DNA from: Bidens hawaiensis
Lineage: Eukaryota; Streptophyta; Magnoliopsida; Asterales; Asteraceae
NCBI GenBank assembly: GCA_021521415.1
Contig: JAIQDT010009004.1
Location: 1 to 64,000 of the forward strand
Length of the DNA stretch: 64,000 nucleotides
Direction of reading: 5' to 3'
The translations under genes were made by a program, and so were the position numbers. Shown here in pieces: positions 11,360 to 22,121 of the stretch. The first letter of the stretch is position 1. Each line of letters starts with the position of its first letter. The notes below the pieces were generated by a model. It worked only from the letters and a program-made list of their open reading frames with translations. It did not search any database and was not told the origin of the DNA.

Positions 11360-12529
11360 AAATACATAATTTTTAACAAAGTTCGGAAGACAACTAGTTT
11401 ATGTGTTGATTATAATAAAATATTGATTTATAATACACTTTAATGTTTAAAATAATTAATATATGAAATAAAAGGATAAACAAGGATAAAAAAAACGGGC
11501 TGGGGAATTCGAACCCGGGTCCCCAGCGCCCGCAAGCTTTTAACACAACAACAGCAACCATCTGCACTATTCATTCTTGTTGTTCTAGCATCATAATATG
11601 AATTCTTAAATAGACAGACGCAAGATATGCAGGGTTTAGATTATGAACCCTAACAATCAAATCGGCTAATTCCGTTATTGTTTGCTTAATTCATGTTAGG
11701 GTTTCTGACCAGCTATCAAAGACGAACAAGATAACATAAAACAATTACCTTAACGATTGTGTTATGACGATCAATTAACCCGATGTATAGCGGCACGAAC
11801 GGAGGATTAGAACAGGGATTAGCAGGCCTTCAATATCAAATTAACATTGGGGGTTTTGTTGGCGACGTGAAGGAGATTGTGCAGACACGTTTAATTGCGT
11901 TAATATGATCAGTACAGTGGTCTAATTGATTCTACATTGGCCGGCCAAGGACGGATTAAGAACGGCCACCAAACTCGATGATAATAAAATTGGTTTAAAG
12001 GGTTTCAATCTCGACTGGTTAATGATTGTACAAACGGGATCAATTGAATTATATTGGCCTCTAGCTATAACATCCCTAATTAAACTAATGCGGTTTACTC
12101 AATATGTTAATACGAATCGATTATGATCAAGTTTCCTAATCAGTTGTGTCGGTAAGACGAAAAAGGCAAGAATAGTCAAAACCTTGATTCCATTCCTGAT
12201 TTAGACTGAAGATTGTGGTGCAAGCAGATCAAACGGGTCATCGGGTACGATGTGGGTCGGGTTTGAGTAACTGGGTAAATGGTTTATGTTATAATATAAT
12301 AATAATTTCATAGATTTGCTAAAAAGTCCCTGCAGTTTGGATATGGATACGAAAATTGGTTAAAGTTTAGATTTGGGGTTATAAATGTATTTTTGTCAAA
12401 GTTAAATATATATAATAAACAATTAAAAATTGTATCATATTTACTCAATAAACGCGACAAATTTTAATTGATAAAATTACTCGAACATAAAACGGTTCGG
12501 GATAGATTGGGAAAAACCGAGTTGTTACA
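10181..12529 (-). mobile_element. Solo gypsy LTR in the hAT transposase gene, copy A (2349 bp)
   Basis: On the - strand it starts TGTAACAACTCGG and ends GGGGTGTGACA. It is flanked by the perfect 5-bp repeat GTTGC (10176-10180 and 12530-12534). No internal domain, PBS or PPT is present, so it is a solo LTR left by LTR-LTR recombination. It holds a (TA)n tract (about 11306-11357) and a B-box-like segment near 11507-11530. No genes are visible in it. Confidence 0.9.
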
Positions 12530-12654
12530 GTTGCGCCAATCCCTTTCAAAGCTGTGTAATATGGCTTCTCGATGTGCTTTCTCAAATTCGAGTTGGAATC
12601 GTGTTTTAATTGTTTTCCACATAGTTTGCAACGAGCCTTTTGATCACCTTCGGC

Positions 12655-12817
12655 ATTGACAACCAAATCCCATTTCTTCCATACGTCTTGGTTTCGAGTA
12701 TAGGTGACGACTGCAAGAACATTTGGGTCTTCTATAGCACGAACAGGTTCAATAAAAACACTCTTCTTAGCCTTCTTTTAGTTTTTTTTATGGAAGAAAT
12801 GGGATTTGGTTGTCAAT
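12655..12817. repeat. 28-bp perfect inverted repeat plus direct repeat in the hAT 5' coding region, copy A
   Basis: Bases 12655-12682 are the exact reverse complement of 12790-12817. The sequence after each arm (tacgtcttggtttcgagtat…) is a direct repeat of about 105 bp (12683-12789 and 12821-12930). Copy B has the same structure (arms 30458-30485 and 30595-30622), so it predates the duplication. Confidence 0.9.
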
Positions 12818-13059
12818 GCCTACGTCTTGGTTTCGAGTATGGGTGACGACTGCAAGAACATTTGGGTCTTCTATAGCACGAACGGGTTCAATAAAAACAC
12901 TCTTCTTAGCCTTCTTGTTAGTTTTTTTGATGGGTGTCATAATAATATTGAGTTGGATGGTCGGGTTTGCTAAAGGAGAAGTATTTTAGTTTGTTTTTGA
13001 GTTTGGTGGTGACACAAGTGGTGGAAAACAACTTATATATAGGTTTTGGGCATCAAGAA

Positions 13060-13440
13060 CCGGTTCCAACGGCTATATTACCGTTGGAACCGGTTACAAC
13101 GGCTCTTTTTTTCTCAAAAACCGGTTACAACGGTAATATAGCCGTTGGAACCGGTTACAACGGCTATAATTCTCTCAAAAACCGGTTCCAACGGCTATAT
13201 TACCGTTGTAACCAGTTCCAACGGCTAGTTTGACCTGCAGTTGACCTTTTTAAAAAAACCCGGCGGAACCGGTTATTTCGGATAGGAACCGGACCGGGTA
13301 CAATTTGGAACCGGGTAGGAACCGATTGGAAAATACAATTAGTAGAACCGGGTCTGAATTTCGGGTACAAAAATACCCAAACCGGGTATGAGGTCCATCG
13401 GGTAGGAACTCGAACCGGTTCCGAGTCGGTTCCGAAACCT
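13060..13440. repeat. hAT subterminal repeats (accggttccaacggct type), copy A
   Basis: Many direct and inverted copies of aaccggtt(a/c)caacgg occur, followed by ggaaccgg/accgggta motifs up to the terminal repeat. Clusters of short subterminal motifs are typical transposase-binding regions of hAT elements. Confidence 0.8.
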
Positions 13441-13467
13441 GTTTTTCTGTGCACGTCTATCCGTGAC

Positions 13468-14058
13468 TGAGTCTACGGTGCATGAGTACAAATAATTGTT
13501 AAAAAACAAAAAAAGCATGTGTCTAAGATGTAAAGTGTGTCATCACATTACACCTATTGCTCGCGGTGTTCCCGTGAGGATGATTCAAACCTATTATGTG
13601 TCACTTTAAGGTTTGTTCTTTCGATCAGTATGTGTTTCTTTCTTTTTAAGTTCATATCAAACTAGTTTTAGTTTGATAACTCCAATTTGGGCGCACATTA
13701 GTTTTTTGTGAAGCTCTCGTCAAGGATAACACATCCAATAATGATTACTTAAATATATAATAATAATTGTGTCAAAGTGAAAAATCATTTTACAAGTTTT
13801 TTTAACCTTGCCTTTGTTGGTACTTTAATTAATCAGCTATCCTTGTGATTGAAACTTCACAAGATAATTAAAAAATTAAAAACCACAATAAGAAGATTGT
13901 AAACGGATTAAACTCCGAATTTGCTTGTAAAAAGAGACCCTTGAGAAAATAAAGCTAGTGGCATGTTACCAAATATTACCGGTCTATATGACTTAACAAT
14001 TCAATTATGTACTAGTGTTACCTACCTAGAAGACAAAAGATACAAATATTTTTAAAAT
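13468..14058. other. Downstream flank of the LEA_2 gene, copy A; no gene seen
   Basis: This AT-rich single-copy-looking sequence lies between the hAT target duplication and the stop codon of the LEA_2 gene. It would hold the 3' UTR and polyadenylation region of that - strand gene. I see nothing else in it. Copy B equivalent: 31273-31863. Confidence 0.6.
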
Positions 14059-17000
14059 TCAATCAAGATAAGTGCAAGAATCGGTCAAGTTCACATGTTT
14101 GCCAACTTGGTTACCTCGCAACGTCACTTGACACAAAACATGTTTGTAGAACTTGGGTTTCACCAGCCTCCCTAAAATGTACGCTCTTGACCTCATAACG
14201 AATGTCAAATTAACCGGAACGATTACATTCTTCGGGTGGCCTATAGCGGCATTAAAAGGCGACACTCCGCCATATAGTGGCGTTTGATACCCTAAGACTT
14301 GTGCTACAATCACCCTTTGGCTTTTTCTCGTTTGGTAGAACTTCTTCACCTGTTCCAAGTCAAAGCCAAAACATTGATTAATTTTGACTTTTAGTAGTTA
14401 AAACCGTATCCTAGTGTTGTAGCACACAGCGTGGGACAAGAGGCCAAAGACTTAGCATTCTTCTGCAAGTTGAGATATAGATAGACCTAGAAATAACAAG
14501 TATGTCATGGTGAATTACCAAATTACCCTTTCAAGAAATTCACGTGATGGCAGAGAGTGGGGTTTCTCATTTCACTTTCAAGATGGGGCCCATGAGGTAC
14601 CGTGCAGAGTGATATACATTTACATGTTTCACAGCATAAGGTGCATGTTGCAATAGCATCATTGCTAGTCTGAATAATGAATATGAGATTCCTTAGTTCC
14701 ATACCCAATAGAAAGATAAGCTAACTGCTAACCCATCTAAACACTATTCTTCAAAACTTAATACAGTACGTGGTGTTTCTACCATCGAGACCGATTGAAC
14801 CGTCCAAACTCCAAACCGAAACAAGTTGGCAAACTGTTTTTAACATTTTTCTTCTTTTCATTTTAAGAATACGTGCAAAGTTACGTATATATGGTATTAT
14901 TCATGAAAAATCTTCACATCTACACAATTGAATATGCTTTTCTTGGTTTAAGGTAAATATAACTTTCTTACTTTTGGAATTTAAACCATCAAACAGTAAA
15001 ACCAGCTGTTTCGGCCAACCCAACCACCAGGTGGCTTGTTTGCTTTTTTCAGATATGTAGTTAACGACTCGGTACAAAACTTTTGGCAAGACGGATCGAG
15101 CCGGACAAAAACCTCCCTACACCAAAATACAGTATAAATTTTGATAGCATTTTTGTTCAATAACAGTAGAACAAACTTTTGTTAATGCCTTTAAATTGTA
15201 ATGTTGAGTCCGTAATTAGCGGGTACTACACTACACATCCCAAAGCATATATTCTTACACTGACTAAATCCAACAATGTTGACCACACCATTAGTCCATT
15301 ACACTAGACCCAATTGAAATGAACGCTTTCTTGTCCTTTTTATCAAACACTAATATTATATACTTTCAAACATAACTTTGTTTGATTTTTTAATGTTTGC
15401 TTTCCATACCTCGTTTCACATAAAAGCTTAAAGTTAGGCCAAAGTCATAAGAACACGCGATGGAAGCACGTCTACTCGAAAAAGCAAAAGTTATAATTTT
15501 TTTTTGAAAGGCCAATATAATAAAAGACGAAAAAGGGCGACTTGTAAGTTACAAGGGCCAATACAAACAAAGAGACAACAAAAATAAGAAAAAACAAACA
15601 AAACAATCAAACAATTACAAAGGAAAGTTAACCAAATTGAACAAGCAAAATTTATAACTATTTAGTATTTATGAATCAGTTCAAGGTAAATCCTGAGTTT
15701 AATTAAGGGTTAGGCTAAATGTACCCCCCTGGTTGCTTGTCATACCCCCCATCCCTTGGAAAAACCAACTTTCATATTAACCCTTGAAATCATATAATTA
15801 CCAAATTAGCACAAAAGTAAGGATTTAATATTATTTTTTTTACAAGTTGCGTTTTCTTTTTATGATTTCGATTTTAGGGTTTTGGGTTTCGGCTTTAAGG
15901 TTTAGGGATCGGGTTTGGTTTCGGGTTTAGGGTTCGGTTTCGGGTTTAGGGTTTCGGTTTTAGGGTTTAGGGTTTGGTTTCGGGTTCGGTCTAGGGTTTC
16001 GGGTTTCGGTTCTAGGGTTTAGGGTTCGGTTTCGGGTTTAGGGTTCGGTTTCGGGTTTAGGGTTTAGGGTTTAGGGTCCGGTTTCGGGTTTAGGGTTTAG
16101 GGTTCGGTTTCGGGTTTAGGGTTTTGGTTTTCGTGTTTAGGGTTTAGGGTTTTGGGTTTTTGGTTTATTTTGTAAAAGATAAAGTGGTAAAATAAGGATA
16201 TTATAAATACATATACTATTAAAATTTAAAAAAGATATTATAAATATTTATAATATTAATATTAAAAATATTAATATTAAAAAATAAATTAATAGTAACA
16301 CTTGATAGTTTTTAATTTGATATATGTAGTGGAGGTTATCAAGTGAAAGTAATGTTGTAGGGACTAATATGTATATAAATAATGTCAAGAGTTAATTGTA
16401 ATTTATGTAATAAGTTTAGGGAGAAGTACATTTAGTAAAAATGGAGTAAGCGGGTATGTTTAGCAGCATCTTTAATTAAAAGTAAAAAAGAAGAGGAGAG
16501 AGAATATGATAAGTAAAATAAGAGATGTATCTTTTAAATTGAAAAGATTTGAGAGAAAAGAAAATTAAAAGAAATAGAAGATGCCAAATAAAAAAAGTTT
16601 AAGAAGAGAACTTTTTTTCCTTGTCTTACTTTTCATAAATAAACTCGGAACATGGCGTTATTGTGAGTCATCAAAGCAAATAGAAAACATGTACAACCAA
16701 AGCCACACAGGTAACAAGTGCATAATGCATGCAATCAAGATTCTAATGTTGGAGAAAAAGGCACAAGTTCCGGTTGTCGTAACTACTACAATATAATATT
16801 AAATTCTTTTATTTATTTATTTATTTATTTTTATTATAAATTTTTATTTTTAATATAATATCAAACATTTATTGATTTGTGTGTTTTGAGTCCCATGACA
16901 TTTAAAATGGGACGAAGAGAGTATTAAACATCAGTTGTAGATTATATTATTATTATTATGTACAACATATAAAAACCTATCAATAGATTGACATAGCAAA

Positions 17001-17867
17001 AAAGAAAGATAGAATGCAAAAAACTTACGTGACCGGAAGCAAGGTTGAGTTGATAATAATGAATTTGGATAGGAGTAACGGTGACATGAACACCAAAAAA
17101 TGTAGCCGGGTTCCGGTAAAATATTTTGACCGTAGTATTCAAAGTCAGCATATCCGTTGGTACACCTGTTGCATCCATCCCCGATTGGACATTAAAGTTG
17201 TCAAACATCATGCTCTGTACAAAAGGTACCATTCATTTGTTTTCAAATTTTAAATTCTGACTAAAGCTGCTGCAACTCTTGACAGAAAGTAAATCAAATC
17301 ATCACGGATTACATATTTAAAACACTGATTCGGGTTTGTTTTGTTTTGTTTTGTTTTTAGCTCAAGTTACTAACATAAAAATAAAGCAATGAAGACGTAG
17401 CAGTTAGGCTAGTAAGCATGAAAACATTTGCAATCAATCAAATGAATATATACTAATATTCTTCTGACCTTAACATAAACTTTGGGTTTGTAGGGAACAC
17501 TAGCAGCCCACAAAATCAAGGTAAACAAGAAAACAAAGGAGGCCACAAAGCAGACAACATAAAGCCTCAACGGAATCCGGCCGTCGTGAGCGTCGTCTTC
17601 ATCCTCGTCCTCCATATCAGTGCCGTACTCAAGCCTCTTCCATGGAGACATAGCAGCGTGATGGCTGACAGCGTTCTTGATGGAAGCCGAGAAAGTGCGG
17701 GAGTTGGAGGACTCACGGGAGTGGTGAATGGGAGAGCCGAATGGGGTGGAGCCGTAAGACTTGGCATCGTGGTTTGAAGGGCTCTGGACGTAGTAGAGTG
17801 GGCGGGGTGGTGTTAGAGCTTCCACGCTGCAGGTTAAGTCCGAGTCTGATTTCATATGCATATGCAT
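14059..17867 (-). CDS. LEA_2-domain membrane protein, companion-of-cellulose-synthase (CC)-like, copy A
   Basis: Three exons on the - strand: 17867-17469, 17214-17029 and 14349-14059. All junctions are GT-AG and all introns phase 0, giving 291 residues. Exon 1 holds a cytosolic part (residues 1-110) with the family signature PLYYVQSPSNHD, a serine-rich stretch, WKRLEYG and an acidic run. A transmembrane helix follows (about 111-130, VVCFVASFVFLF). Exons 2 and 3 encode the extracellular LEA_2 domain (TDMLTLNTTVKIFYRNPATFFGVHV, split here as two motifs, and VKKFYQTRKSQ, RSRAYILGRLVKPKFY). In Arabidopsis, CC proteins bind cellulose synthase complexes and microtubules and support cellulose synthesis under salt stress. 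The 291-residue length fits the shorter family members. The reading frame is intact. Intron 2 is long (2.7 kb) and contains telomere-like repeats. The role is inferred from homology; another LEA_2/NDR1-like role is possible. Confidence 0.88.
14350..17028 (-). other. Long intron 2 of the LEA_2 gene, copy A
   Basis: The donor is CAC|GTAAGT at 17029/17028 and the acceptor is AACAG|GTG at 14350/14349. The intron carries a degenerate telomere-like block (about 15850-16165), a possible retroposon tail with an A/T-rich run (15499-15650) and a (TTTA)n stretch (about 16806-16830). No coding content is visible. Confidence 0.8.
15850..16165 (+). repeat. Degenerate telomere-like (TTTAGGG) block in the intron, copy A
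   Basis: Repeated gggtttaggg is mixed with the variant ggtttcggg over about 300 bp. The plant telomere unit is TTTAGGG. This is an interstitial telomere-like repeat, conserved in copy B at about 33657-33975. Confidence 0.85.
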
Positions 17868-18116
17868 TGTATTGTTAATTCACTGACAATTAATAATCAA
17901 CCGTCCGGGTATGGGTTGCGTTTGGAAACTAGCAGGATGGATTATTATTATTACTATATTATATATTGATTGATGTGAACAAGGAAGAGGTTGTGTTTGA
18001 ATAGTACAAGGAATTCCCTCTTGAATGGGGTTTTGGGTGATTGTAGTGCCCAATGTTTGTTTTTATGGAGGAAAATGGGGCCTTTGTTCATTGACAAACA
18101 CCCATAGATCTAAGTT
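17868..18116 (-). promoter_or_regulatory. Upstream region of the LEA_2 gene, copy A
   Basis: Between the ATG and the MITE-like pair lies AT-rich sequence with a TATA-like run (minus strand caatatataatatag, about 17954-17968), about 90 bp upstream of the start codon. The same sequence is present in copy B, so both genes have the same immediate promoter. Confidence 0.45.
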
Positions 18117-18724
18117 TAAAGCATCTCCAGTGCGGTATTCAGTTCTTACGTAGAATTGTTCAGAATTTTGAACTGGATAACTGTACATTTAAGGTGATAT
18201 TCAGTTTAGATCATATTCACAAAACTGGATGAATCTAAACATGATAAATGGACCCAGCGTAATTAGTCTCCATTTAAATTTTAAAACCAATTCAACCACC
18301 ACTTTAAACAATAGTCGGTTTGAGTGAGGTAGAGTTTTTAACATTAGTTTATATAACTTTTTTAGTTTATTTTTGCATGCGTTTGTTTTATTTACTGTTT
18401 ATGTAATTTTAAAATTTTACTTACATGACTTCTATTATTTATGTAAATTTATTTACTAGAACTTATTTTATTTTTAATTAATATGAAATAGAAAATAAGA
18501 TACTTAAATACAAGTATTTTAGTTTATAAAAGTATTTTAGGTATAGAAAGAAAATATAGAAGTATGTGATTATGTGGAATATAGAAGTGTTTAAAAGTGG
18601 ATGTAGTGTTGGAGAAAAAATAAGAGTTTTTAATGTTTGAAATTGAATGAGTGAAAGTCTGATATAGCAGTTGATGTGACGTGTTCAGCTTATTTTTCCT
18701 CATCCACCATTGTGGATGCTCTAA
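18117..18724. mobile_element. MITE-like element 1, copy A
   Basis: The ends aaagcatctccagtg and cattgtggatgctct are imperfect inverted repeats (about 12 of 15), with TAA at each side as a possible 3-bp target duplication, as in PIF/Harbinger MITEs. The interior is AT-rich without a real ORF and is related in sequence to the next element. The superfamily is uncertain. Confidence 0.55.
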
Positions 18725-18794
18725 CAAGACCAACTCAAATGGGTTTTTATGTTCCGATATGACATCATTTAAGATTTTGAAATGAACAAATATA

Positions 18795-19368
18795 TATTAA
18801 AGGTGTTGTTCGGTTTAATGCATATTCAAAAAGTGAATAAAAATAAACATAATAAGTGGACAATATGTAATAAATTTTCATTGAAATTTGAAACCAAATT
18901 TCAACTCCCAATTTAATTATCTTTTATTTTAAATTAAAAGGTATTTTCTTTATTCTTTTATTTTAATGGTAAACTTTCATAATAAAAAATATTATTTTTT
19001 TAAAATTAGTTTAGTAACATTTTTAGTTTGTGTTTACGTATGGTTGTTTTATTTATTATTTATGTAATTTTAAATTTTTATTTATATGACTTTTATTAGT
19101 TTTTTTTAATTTATTTACTAGAACTTATTTTATTTTAAATAATTTGAAATAAAAAATAAGATACTTATAAATGTATTTTAGTTTATAGAGATAAAATATA
19201 TAAATAGGTTATTATGTGAAATACATGGGTGTCTAAAATTGGATGTAGTGTTAGAGGAGAAATGAGAATTTTTGGTGTATGATTTTTGATGAGTGAAAAT
19301 ATGATATAACGGCTGACGTGACATGTTTAATTTCTTTTTACTCATCCACCATTGTGAATCCTTTAATG
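18795..19368. mobile_element. MITE-like element 2, diverged relative of element 1, copy A
   Basis: The sequence parallels 18180-18724: (t)ttaaggtg…cagttta against attaaaggtg…cggttta, the same 'tatgtaattttaaa' middle, and the same ctcatccaccattgtg(g/a)at end. Two old insertions of one family lie side by side. Confidence 0.5.
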
Positions 19369-19500
19369 TCACACCCCGACCAAATGCGGCGAAATATGTC
19401 GGGGCGTAACGTATTGTTTGAACGGTAGCTCAGAAGACACTAATTAAAGCGACAATAAATATTGTAAGTCCCGAATCTGGATCACTACAATTATGATATC
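19369..19500 (-). repeat. Gypsy LTR terminal fragment, copy A
   Basis: It starts TGTCACACCCCGACC on the + strand, the inverse of a typical GGGGTGTGACA LTR end, and fades after about 130 bp. It is a truncated LTR like the one at 10181. Copy B: 37178-37310. Confidence 0.6.
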
Positions 19501-19511
19501 AACAAACTAGG

Positions 19512-19839
19512 TGTTGGTGCGGAATTCCAACACTAAGTTATTCAAGAACACAAAAGAACACAAACACGTAACACAAGAGTTGCTTCAAAATACACGTATT
19601 ATTATACGTCGGGTGCTTAAGCACGGTGATTACAAACACATCTAGTAAACCCTTAGACGGCCAAAACAAGTGAACCAACAACCTAGAACCCTATACAATG
19701 TATTCTATATATAGGGTACTCAATACACAAGCCCAACAAAGACCAAAAGCTCACCGAGATCCAAATGGATCTCGGTTCACATACGCAGTCCAACACAAAC
19801 AAATAGACTACGTACAAACCAAAATAACTAGGCCCGACA
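19512..19839 (-). repeat. Short copia LTR (3' LTR of the env-like element), copy A, 328 bp
   Basis: The ends are TGTTGG…C(C/G)ACA. On the - strand it is preceded by the polypurine tract AAGGGGGATA (19841-19850). It is the same LTR as 37322-37649. Upstream on the - strand the env-like reading frame ends at about 19870. Confidence 0.8.
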
Positions 19840-20011
19840 ATATCCCCCTTGGTTTGTAGCTTGGTCCTCAATCGTGCTCCATATAATCAATGTCAGCGTC
19901 TTTCAAAGCACCTACCCAAAACTTGCACCTGATAATAGAAGCGACCATGCTTGTGTATTCTTTAGCAACCGTTTCAAAGATCAGGTCAGTTATTATTTGG
20001 AATGTACTGAG

Positions 20012-20645
20012 CAGTGTTTTGAAACCCGGACCGGCCGGTCGGACCGGTCCGACCGAGACCCGTCTGGTATACCGGTCCGGTTTGCAGTGTTAACCCGTTT
20101 TCTAAAAACCCGGCCGGTTCGTGCGGGTCACGGGTGGGCCGGATCCGGTGACCCGCCGGATCAACCGGTAAACGCATAATTTTTTTGACAAAATCATCTC
20201 TTGCGCTGGTCTTACCTTCATCGAACATCGTCCCCATCGGTTTTTATATGAATATGTGGTTATCTTAATGGTTACTCCGATTGATGCAAAGAAAGTAAGA
20301 GAGAGCACGACTGAATTGTAGTCTGTTAAACATTGACGAGAGGTTGCGGCCTGAAGATTGTCTGTTAAACAATAAGAGAGGCTGGTAGGGCTAGGGCAGC
20401 AGGCAAAGATGCAGTTATATAAATTTGGGCCAATAATTAAATGCAACAAGTAAGATGGCCAGAATTGAATTACACTAAAAGCCCATGAGTAAGTGCTCCA
20501 TAAAGCCCAAGTCATGGAAAATAAACATGAACGATTGATTAATTTTATTCACATAGTTTATATATATATATATTAATATATATAATATTATTTATGACGT
20601 CATCCGGGTCAATGCCCGGTCCGCCCTCCTGGTTCGGTCCGGCCT
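20012..20645. mobile_element. Small hAT element, copy A, cut off by the duplication breakpoint
   Basis: It starts CAGTGTTTTGAAACCCGG after GTACTGAG, exactly as the complete element in copy B (37822-38506). Sequence identity stops after ggcct at 20645, about 52 bp before the element's far end. The breakpoint therefore lies inside the transposon. Confidence 0.9.
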
Positions 20646-21448
20646 AATAGTTTTCACGTATATTAGTGAAAAGACAAGTATTGTAGTCTTGCTTTTGTAT
20701 CCTCAAACGTCATTTCAATTGATATTGTGGAATTAAACAGATAAAGTTTATTTTGAAGAAGAAAAGTTATATAAATCTTCACCTTGAAGGTTTTGGCTCA
20801 TGTTTTTTTTTATTATCAAACCTATTATTGTAAGGCTATCCATTATGATTTAATTAGCAAACGTTATTTAAGGTGACATGTTATTCTTATGTAGGTAGTT
20901 GAATTTAATTAGCCAACTCTTTAACAAATGCGTTCTTTTTTAAATATATATTAGAATAACAAAGAAAACAAAAAAAATATTTTAGAAGTAAATTGCTTGA
21001 AAAAGGGTGGACTCCAACTCAAAACTTCCTCTAAGGCGTTATGTCGGTAGGGCCAAACCCCCAAAACCACTCTTTGGTGTCGGATTTAAAACACTTAGCA
21101 TGGTGTTGGCGCCGTTAACAGCTCAGCTGGTCGGTTGGCGCCATGGCGCTATGACATAACAAGGAGTCTAAGTAATTGCAGGTTACCTAATTATGTATTT
21201 ACCGCATTAGTTTAGGTTTAGTCTTGTCACTTCATAAATATATTCATCTAATTTTCAGCAATTATTTTTTCTTTTTTATCAAAAATATTATAATATATAA
21301 AAAAGAAAAGAAAAAAAACACCATTTAAAACTGCTCTTTTGCGCCCTATATGTGTGAACTCTTGAGTGGGCAAAAGTGAAATTCCACTAATTTTGACGTT
21401 ATTTTACTACCTTATGAAAATAACGTTAAAAGTGACGGAAGGTTAATC
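20646..21448. other. Segment start after the duplication junction; no gene seen
   Basis: AT-rich sequence with short low-complexity runs. I find no convincing ORF, RNA gene or repeat family. It begins at the duplication junction, so it represents the left edge of the duplicated unit. Confidence 0.5.
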
Positions 21449-21539
21449 ATGCAGTTGATAGCCGAAAGACAAGAATATATGCACCAATCAGCCGGTGTCC
21501 CGATGGTTGAATGTTATGTGCCGGCCTTATGTCCAATGT

Positions 21540-21678
21540 TTGATGCAAAACTACTATCGAGTTGGGGGTCTCACCGGAAACAGCCTCTCTATTCCTGCGG
21601 GGTAGAGGTAAGGTTGTCTACATCTTACTCTCCTCAGACCCAACCATAGCTTCAATATAGGTGGGATATGCTGGGTAA

Positions 21679-21712
<34 letters not shown>
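21540..21712 (+). mobile_element. SINE remnant (plant tRNA-derived type, 3' half)
   Basis: The sequence ggaaacagcctctctattc, then ggggtagaggtaaggttgtc and cctcagaccca is typical of the 3' body of plant Au-like SINEs. It ends in a simple (GAT)n tail (21681-21710). The tRNA-like 5' half is not recognisable. Confidence 0.6.
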
Positions 21713-21713
<1 letters not shown>

Positions 21714-21933
21714 AAAACTGCTCTTCGTAATAGGTATTCAAGTTTCAAATCAGCCCTCCCCAACAAGTGTTCACATATAAGAGAAGCCTAACGAAACTAA
21801 ATACATTCGAACCAATTATTTCTACAAATTGGTCCCAAGACTAGTTTCAAAACGAAAAAGAAAAAAAAAGTGCTTTCAAATTATGTGGTTTGTGTACAAC
21901 AGGAAACGATATCCTCGTATTCGATGTTATGGG

Positions 21934-21939
21934 GAGACA
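21934..21939 (-). promoter_or_regulatory. Possible auxin response element upstream of the SAUR gene
   Basis: GAGACA on the + strand is TGTCTC on the - strand, the canonical ARF-binding AuxRE. It lies about 80 bp before the TATA box. SAUR promoters commonly carry such sites, but a 6-bp motif alone is weak evidence. Confidence 0.4.
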
Positions 21940-22016
21940 TTTGTAAGTTCCATAACTAATCACATGAAGTTTGCTACCAAACCTATGTAAGTAGACCACT
22001 CTCAACTGCTTTTCAC

Positions 22017-22024
22017 TATAAATA
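22017..22024 (+). promoter_or_regulatory. TATA box of the SAUR gene
   Basis: TATAAATA lies about 105 bp upstream of the probable start codon at 22122, a normal distance for a short 5' UTR. Confidence 0.6.
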
Positions 22025-22121
22025 CTCGAATTCCCTAATCTGCAATATTGCAACTTAATTAATACGTCTATTTGTGTGAAACTTTGATAGATCAAGAGCG
22101 CCGAGAGCAATGTTCTTTGTT

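Larger units (their letters stand above)
10015..12940 (-). pseudogene. N-terminal part of a BED-type hAT transposase, copy A
   Basis: On the - strand, ATG at 12940-12938 starts a lysine-rich N-terminus. A BED zinc finger follows (VWKKWDL, then CKLCGKQL and LRKHIEK, about 12600-12690). The coding sequence is then split by a solo LTR (10181-12529) and resumes at 10180 with TDQVDLGKDG, ending here at the gypsy insertion. The same TAA stop (10022-10024) after IRETL is present as in copy B. A local duplication with a 28-bp inverted repeat (12655-12817) also breaks the 5' coding part. The catalytic portion is absent from the window. Confidence 0.8.
10015..13459. mobile_element. Right part of a hAT transposon, copy A, split from its left part by the gypsy insertion
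   Basis: This is the copy-A counterpart of 27836-31264. It ends in the terminal repeat ttctgtgcacgtcta (13445-13459) followed by TCCGTGAC (13460-13467), the 8-bp target duplication seen intact at both ends of the copy-B element. The left part must lie upstream of the gypsy 5' LTR, outside the window. Confidence 0.87.
10015..20645. repeat. Segmental duplication, copy A
   Basis: The segment matches 27836-38454 in the same orientation, at an estimated identity of about 99% by eye. The coordinate offset drifts from 17821 to 17809 through small indels, chiefly a longer (TA)n run in copy A (about 11306-11357 against about 29131-29160). The left boundary of the match is only where the gypsy element interrupts copy A. 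The right boundary, after ggcct at 20645, is a true breakpoint. Confidence 0.95.

Noticed and set aside
11500..11545. tRNA-like segment (gggttcgaattcccc on the - strand) in the solo LTR, also in copy B near 29300
   Set aside because: It resembles a Pol III B box and T loop, but no acceptor, D or anticodon stem can be paired around it. It may be a tRNA-derived relic within the LTR but not a tRNA gene.
13059..13233. ORF translating the accggttacaacgg repeats
   Set aside because: It is a repetitive translation of hAT subterminal motifs, not a gene.
15850..16165. True telomere or chromosome end
   Set aside because: The repeats are degenerate, only about 300 bp long and lie in an intron with genes on both sides.
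17567..17777. ORFs overlapping LEA_2 exon 1 on both strands (and the same in copy B)
   Set aside because: They are shadows of the real exon, which has family motifs and consistent splice sites.
21449..21649. 66-codon ORF ending SYSPQTQP
   Set aside because: Its second half is the SINE body; the first half has no support.
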